Below, piece after piece: positions 61,091 to 64,000 of a DNA stretch of 64,000 nt. Location: positions 1,112,590 to 1,176,589 of the forward strand of contig MZZL01000393.1 of NCBI GenBank assembly GCA_002749535.1, read 5' to 3'. A model generated the notes under the pieces. It had not been told where the DNA came from. It was given only the letters and a program-made list of their open reading frames with translations, and made no database searches. The DNA is from Apophysomyces variabilis. Its lineage: Eukaryota; Mucoromycota; Mucoromycetes; Mucorales; Mucoraceae. Position numbers and translations under genes: made by a program. Positions within the stretch are counted from its first letter, which is position 1. Each line of letters starts with the position of its first letter.

Positions 61091-62488
61091 TCATTCGATT
61101 TTTTTGACCTCATTTATGCCGAATTTTCTAGAGAAGATATAGTCTTTCAAAAACACTGGGATGTAGTACAGGTATAGAAATAGATTGGACATGGCGCCGT
61201 ATGTGATGTAGCTTGGCGGATTTCGACGGAGAATCCTTCTTACGACTTCGGCGGCAAACACATCGGTAGGCGTTGAATGAGATCCTTCACAGAGAAAAAG
61301 GAAAATTCATTTAGTGGGTGAGCCAACAAAGTGTTTACACCTCGCTTTTTTACCTTGGGACATGCTAGCTCGGTAGTAGATGTATTTTGCGACTGAAGCG
61401 TAGTATGAATCTGTAGAAGTCAGTTAGGCATTGCCATCTGCTTTAAAGAAACGTACTTTCTGGCACAGATACTTGTTTTTCAGCAGCCTTGCCAAAGTTT
61501 GACTTAATGGCACCTTATAGAATGGTAAGTTATAACGAACACTTATTGGCATTAAGCATACCTGGAGCAACGACAGAGACACTGATTCCAAATGGTTTCA
61601 ACTCCAGTCTCAAGGCATCTGACATGGAATGCACTGCAGCCTTGGACATGGCATATATACCTGCAGCAAAAGCAAGTTAACAGAATCTTTCTTTGAAGAA
61701 TGATAATTATCCTGTATGTATCTCTTTCTCTCACCTGTCCAAGGGGTGGAAGCATATCCAACAACAGAACCAACATTCACGATCTTGCCCGAGTTTTGCT
61801 TAATCATATGAGCAGCCACAGCCCGACACATGGACAGCGTACCAAAAACATTGGTCTCAATGCATGCATGCGCATCGGCGTAATCGATATCCATAAGAGC
61901 ACCTACACCACTAAAGAAATAAATTATTTGTTTGCAAGGTCAGTTATTATGCAACCCAGATTACCGCATACTTACGGCATACCCGCATTATTGATCAAGA
62001 TATCTAAATGATTGTTTTCATAAAGTAAATAATTGTATGGGACTATGCCACTTATTTTGCTTTACCAATACGCCCAGCCTCCGCAATGATTTTCTATTCG
62101 ACAAAGAGCTCGCTGGTTAATAATATATCATGAAAACGGATCTCCTCGTTCTTTGATTGCCTACTTCCACAACAGCGCTTATGGAAGCTCTGTCTTGTAC
62201 GTCAAGAGCCACCTTGACGCAATTGAATTCTGAGAGTAGGGATTGTCAGTCATGATGATGAGCTGGGCTGACCATTACCTTCCAATCCTGCCATGTTTTC
62301 TACTCGGCGAGCTGTAGCGTAAACACGACATCCGGCCAGTGCAAGCTGTTTACATAGTCCATAGCCTAGTCCAGCGTTGGATTGAGTTTATGTTCCTTCT
62401 TTTTCAATAAGGGATTTTGAGGGGGGAGGGAGTTCCTACCTATGCCACCTTCTGTGCAGCCTGTAACTAACGCTATAGGTTGAGTCAT
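61091..62488 (-). CDS. Short-chain dehydrogenase, AYR1-like (acyl-DHAP reductase type)
   Basis: A multi-exon NADPH-dependent short-chain dehydrogenase. Exon 1 gives MTQPIALVTGCTEGGIG, the cofactor motif TGxxxGxG as TGCTEGGIG, which is the form found in yeast Ayr1. Then follow VYATARRVENMAGLE, LDVQDRASISAVVE, ILINNAGMP (NNAG) and IDYADAHACIETNVFG. The catalytic serine is in IVNVGSVVGYAS, and the YxxxK motif is YAMSK after the next intron. The C-terminal part (RRNPPSYITYGAMSNLF) carries a hydrophobic helix, as in lipid-droplet or ER reductases. Ayr1 makes lysophosphatidic acid from 1-acyl-dihydroxyacetone phosphate; substrate here is inferred from motif form only. Confidence 0.85.
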
Positions 62489-63034
62489 AGTTGTAGTTGT
62501 GCCTATCGGTGACACGAAAAGCGATTTACTTGCTCCATCTGTAGATGGTCACAGTGATCAGGAAAACGGGCCTAACTTTTTTCCAATGCAGCTCTTTCTA
62601 TCTTTTCCTCTGAACAGGGGCCATAGATAGTTTAGACGCAAAAACTCCGTCTATGCTTCACATCGCATCATGCGGGCTTTTTCATCGTATCTCCCATTGA
62701 TACACACACACGCACACGCGCACACAAATATGCTATTCTTTTCTGGCAAGAGCGGTAAATCATTCAGCCATCTAAAGATTTTGGGGAAAAATTTTTACTT
62801 TTTGACTCAACTACTTAAATGCAAGGTATATTTGTATATGGATAAACTTTTGGATTTTAGCGAAATGAAAAGATTCGCATTAACTAGTTGAGATACAAGT
62901 TCAATAACAAGATATGGTCTAAGCATGCAAGGATAGGAAAATATACAGAAAAAGAAAGAGAGTTAAAAAAACATGTACAAAGGGTATCAAATGGGGAAAA
63001 AGTATCTGGGTAGCGGGTATAGCGTTCTCTTTGC
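62489..63034. other. Intergenic region with a CA microsatellite
   Basis: About 550 bp upstream of the AYR1-like gene. A (ca)n-type run (cacacacacacgcacacgcgcacaca) lies at about 62700-62727. No gene recognised. Confidence 0.4.
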
Positions 63035-63316
63035 TTAACATAGCACTCGATTAATTTCGGTAATGGCTACTTCTCGATGATGATGTTGACTGCAGCTCGT
63101 CACTGGTTCGATGGATGTTGTTGGTTGGAAATCTTCAAAAGCAGGGAAGGAGAAATACATATCTTCGAACGGACTGTGCTGTGAAGTTGGTTGCGAGGCA
63201 AAACTTTCAATATCTGCTTCTGAGTGCTTTGTCACAGGCGAGACAAAGAGTAAGAATTGCTTGACCAGAGCAGGGAATGAATTTCGACGAGAGCGATCGG
63301 ATTGTTTCTGAGCCAT
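63035..63316 (-). CDS. Unknown small protein (93 aa)
   Basis: A single-exon frame beginning MAQKQSDRSRRNSFPALV and ending EINRVLC. It has a basic N-terminus, a short hydrophobic patch (VKQFLLFVSPV), then a serine-, phenylalanine- and histidine-containing middle (SPFEDMYFSFPAFEDFQ). I recognise no family. A TATA-like stretch (tatatttatatca) lies about 75 bp upstream on the minus-strand side. It may be a small regulatory protein; evidence is only the open frame and its unbiased look. Confidence 0.4.
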   Translation of the reverse strand: MAQKQSDRSRRNSFPALVKQFLLFVSPVTKHSEADIESFASQPTSQHSPFEDMYFSFPAFEDFQPTTSIEPVTSCSQHHHREVAITEINRVLC

Positions 63317-64000
63317 GATGATATATAGAGAAGAGATTGAAAAAGCAAAGTAAGGTAGAGAAAAGGCGAATCGATGGTAGAACGTGTCCTGTTATATTTA
63401 TATCATGTGCATCGGGTAAAGGCCCCGATCCGCCTACCGGAAGGATTAAAAAAGAAAGCGTAACTTAGATCATCATTTTCAAAACGAACGGTTAAACTTG
63501 TTTATTCTCCTCCTTTGCATATCCTATCTAGAAGTCAAAACTACTTTTTCATTATTATTACTAAGAGTAATTTAAAATGAAAGTAGAGAACCAAACGCTT
63601 TAAAGTTGGTACTCTCCGATTTCAAATTCTCCAATCGAAAAGGTACCATTGGAAAAAACGGATATAGTCGCCAAAGGAACCGATATTGTGTTCCATTGGT
63701 CTGCGCCCCCTCCCCGCCCCAGTTTAATCCATCTAAGACTAAATTTCGTAACACGCTTACCAAAAGAATGAAGACTTGCCGGCTAGAGAAAAAAGCGTAG
63801 CAAACGGATCTCATTTAGTGTTCGTACTAATGACGCCCAAGTTGTTACAAAATAAACAGATAAGAAAACTTTCTTTGTCAAGAGACAAACGGATTGAAAC
63901 GTATAGGAGAGTTTACAGAAAGTCTATGAACCTGGCGAGGAGGCTGAAATAAAAAAAAAAGCCAACATTATAATAAATGAGAGAATCGCTTGGTCTTTTA
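63317..64000. other. Right-edge region, no gene assigned
   Basis: About 680 bp. Short open frames on both strands overlap around 63570-63810, none with a recognisable motif. They could be the edge of a gene outside the window. Confidence 0.35.

Noticed and set aside
62700..62727. CA/CG alternating tract considered as a CRISPR or regulatory repeat
   Set aside because: It is a simple dinucleotide microsatellite without spacer structure.

Overview
The window is nuclear DNA from a fungus, most probably an early-diverging lineage such as Mucoromycota (inference from protein flavour, not from a search). Genes carry many short introns (about 45-75 bp, mostly GT-AG with CTAAC-like branch sites). They include fungal signature genes: a HIS4-type trifunctional histidine enzyme, the ERMES subunit MDM12, a PPZ-type phosphatase and an OPT oligopeptide transporter. 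Most genes are split, so I joined exons by hand, using splice signals and family conservation to choose reading frames. Coordinates given for a gene run from start codon to stop codon with introns included; exon ends are in the text.

Layout. 1-2.8 kb: LAS17/WASP (minus, runs off the left edge) and a TMEM170-family membrane protein (plus). 2.9-4.8 kb: decayed KDZ/Tnp2-like transposase. 5.3-13 kb: HIS4, glucose-6-phosphate dehydrogenase, an unknown 206-aa protein and SFT2. 13.4-22.2 kb: OPT transporter, CEP120-like C2 protein, CUE2-like Smr nuclease, then ribosomal protein eS4. 22.2-32.4 kb is gene-poor: a MULE transposase remnant, a membrane protein with a long disordered tail, and a ribosomal-L1-domain gene hidden among short open frames. 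32.5-38.7 kb: PPZ phosphatase, a RAD51 paralog resembling XRCC2, MDM12 (with an assembly gap in its first intron) and VPS23/TSG101. 39-45.3 kb is an AT-rich transposon graveyard: DUF6729-like fragment, degenerate Ty3/Gypsy gag-protease, palindromic and purine-rich repeats. 45.4-64 kb is gene-dense again: tRNA-Arg(ACG), CFD1, a Golgi-type seven-helix protein, a tiny one-helix protein, WDR70, dihydrofolate reductase, a cyclophilin, an Ariadne-type RBR ubiquitin ligase, SF3A1, HUS1, an AYR1-like reductase and a small unknown protein.

The genes are ordinary eukaryotic neighbours rather than an operon or cluster. Several act in related processes: LAS17, SFT2 and VPS23 in endocytosis and trafficking; HUS1, WDR70 and the RAD51 paralog in genome maintenance; eS4, the CUE2-like nuclease and the L1-domain protein in ribosome biology. 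I found no CRISPR array, prokaryotic defence system or biosynthetic cluster. The most useful results are intact multi-exon genes invisible as single open frames (TMEM170, XRCC2-like, L1-domain, 63-aa membrane protein), a CEP120-like gene in a fungus, two GC-AG introns, and the layered transposon debris.
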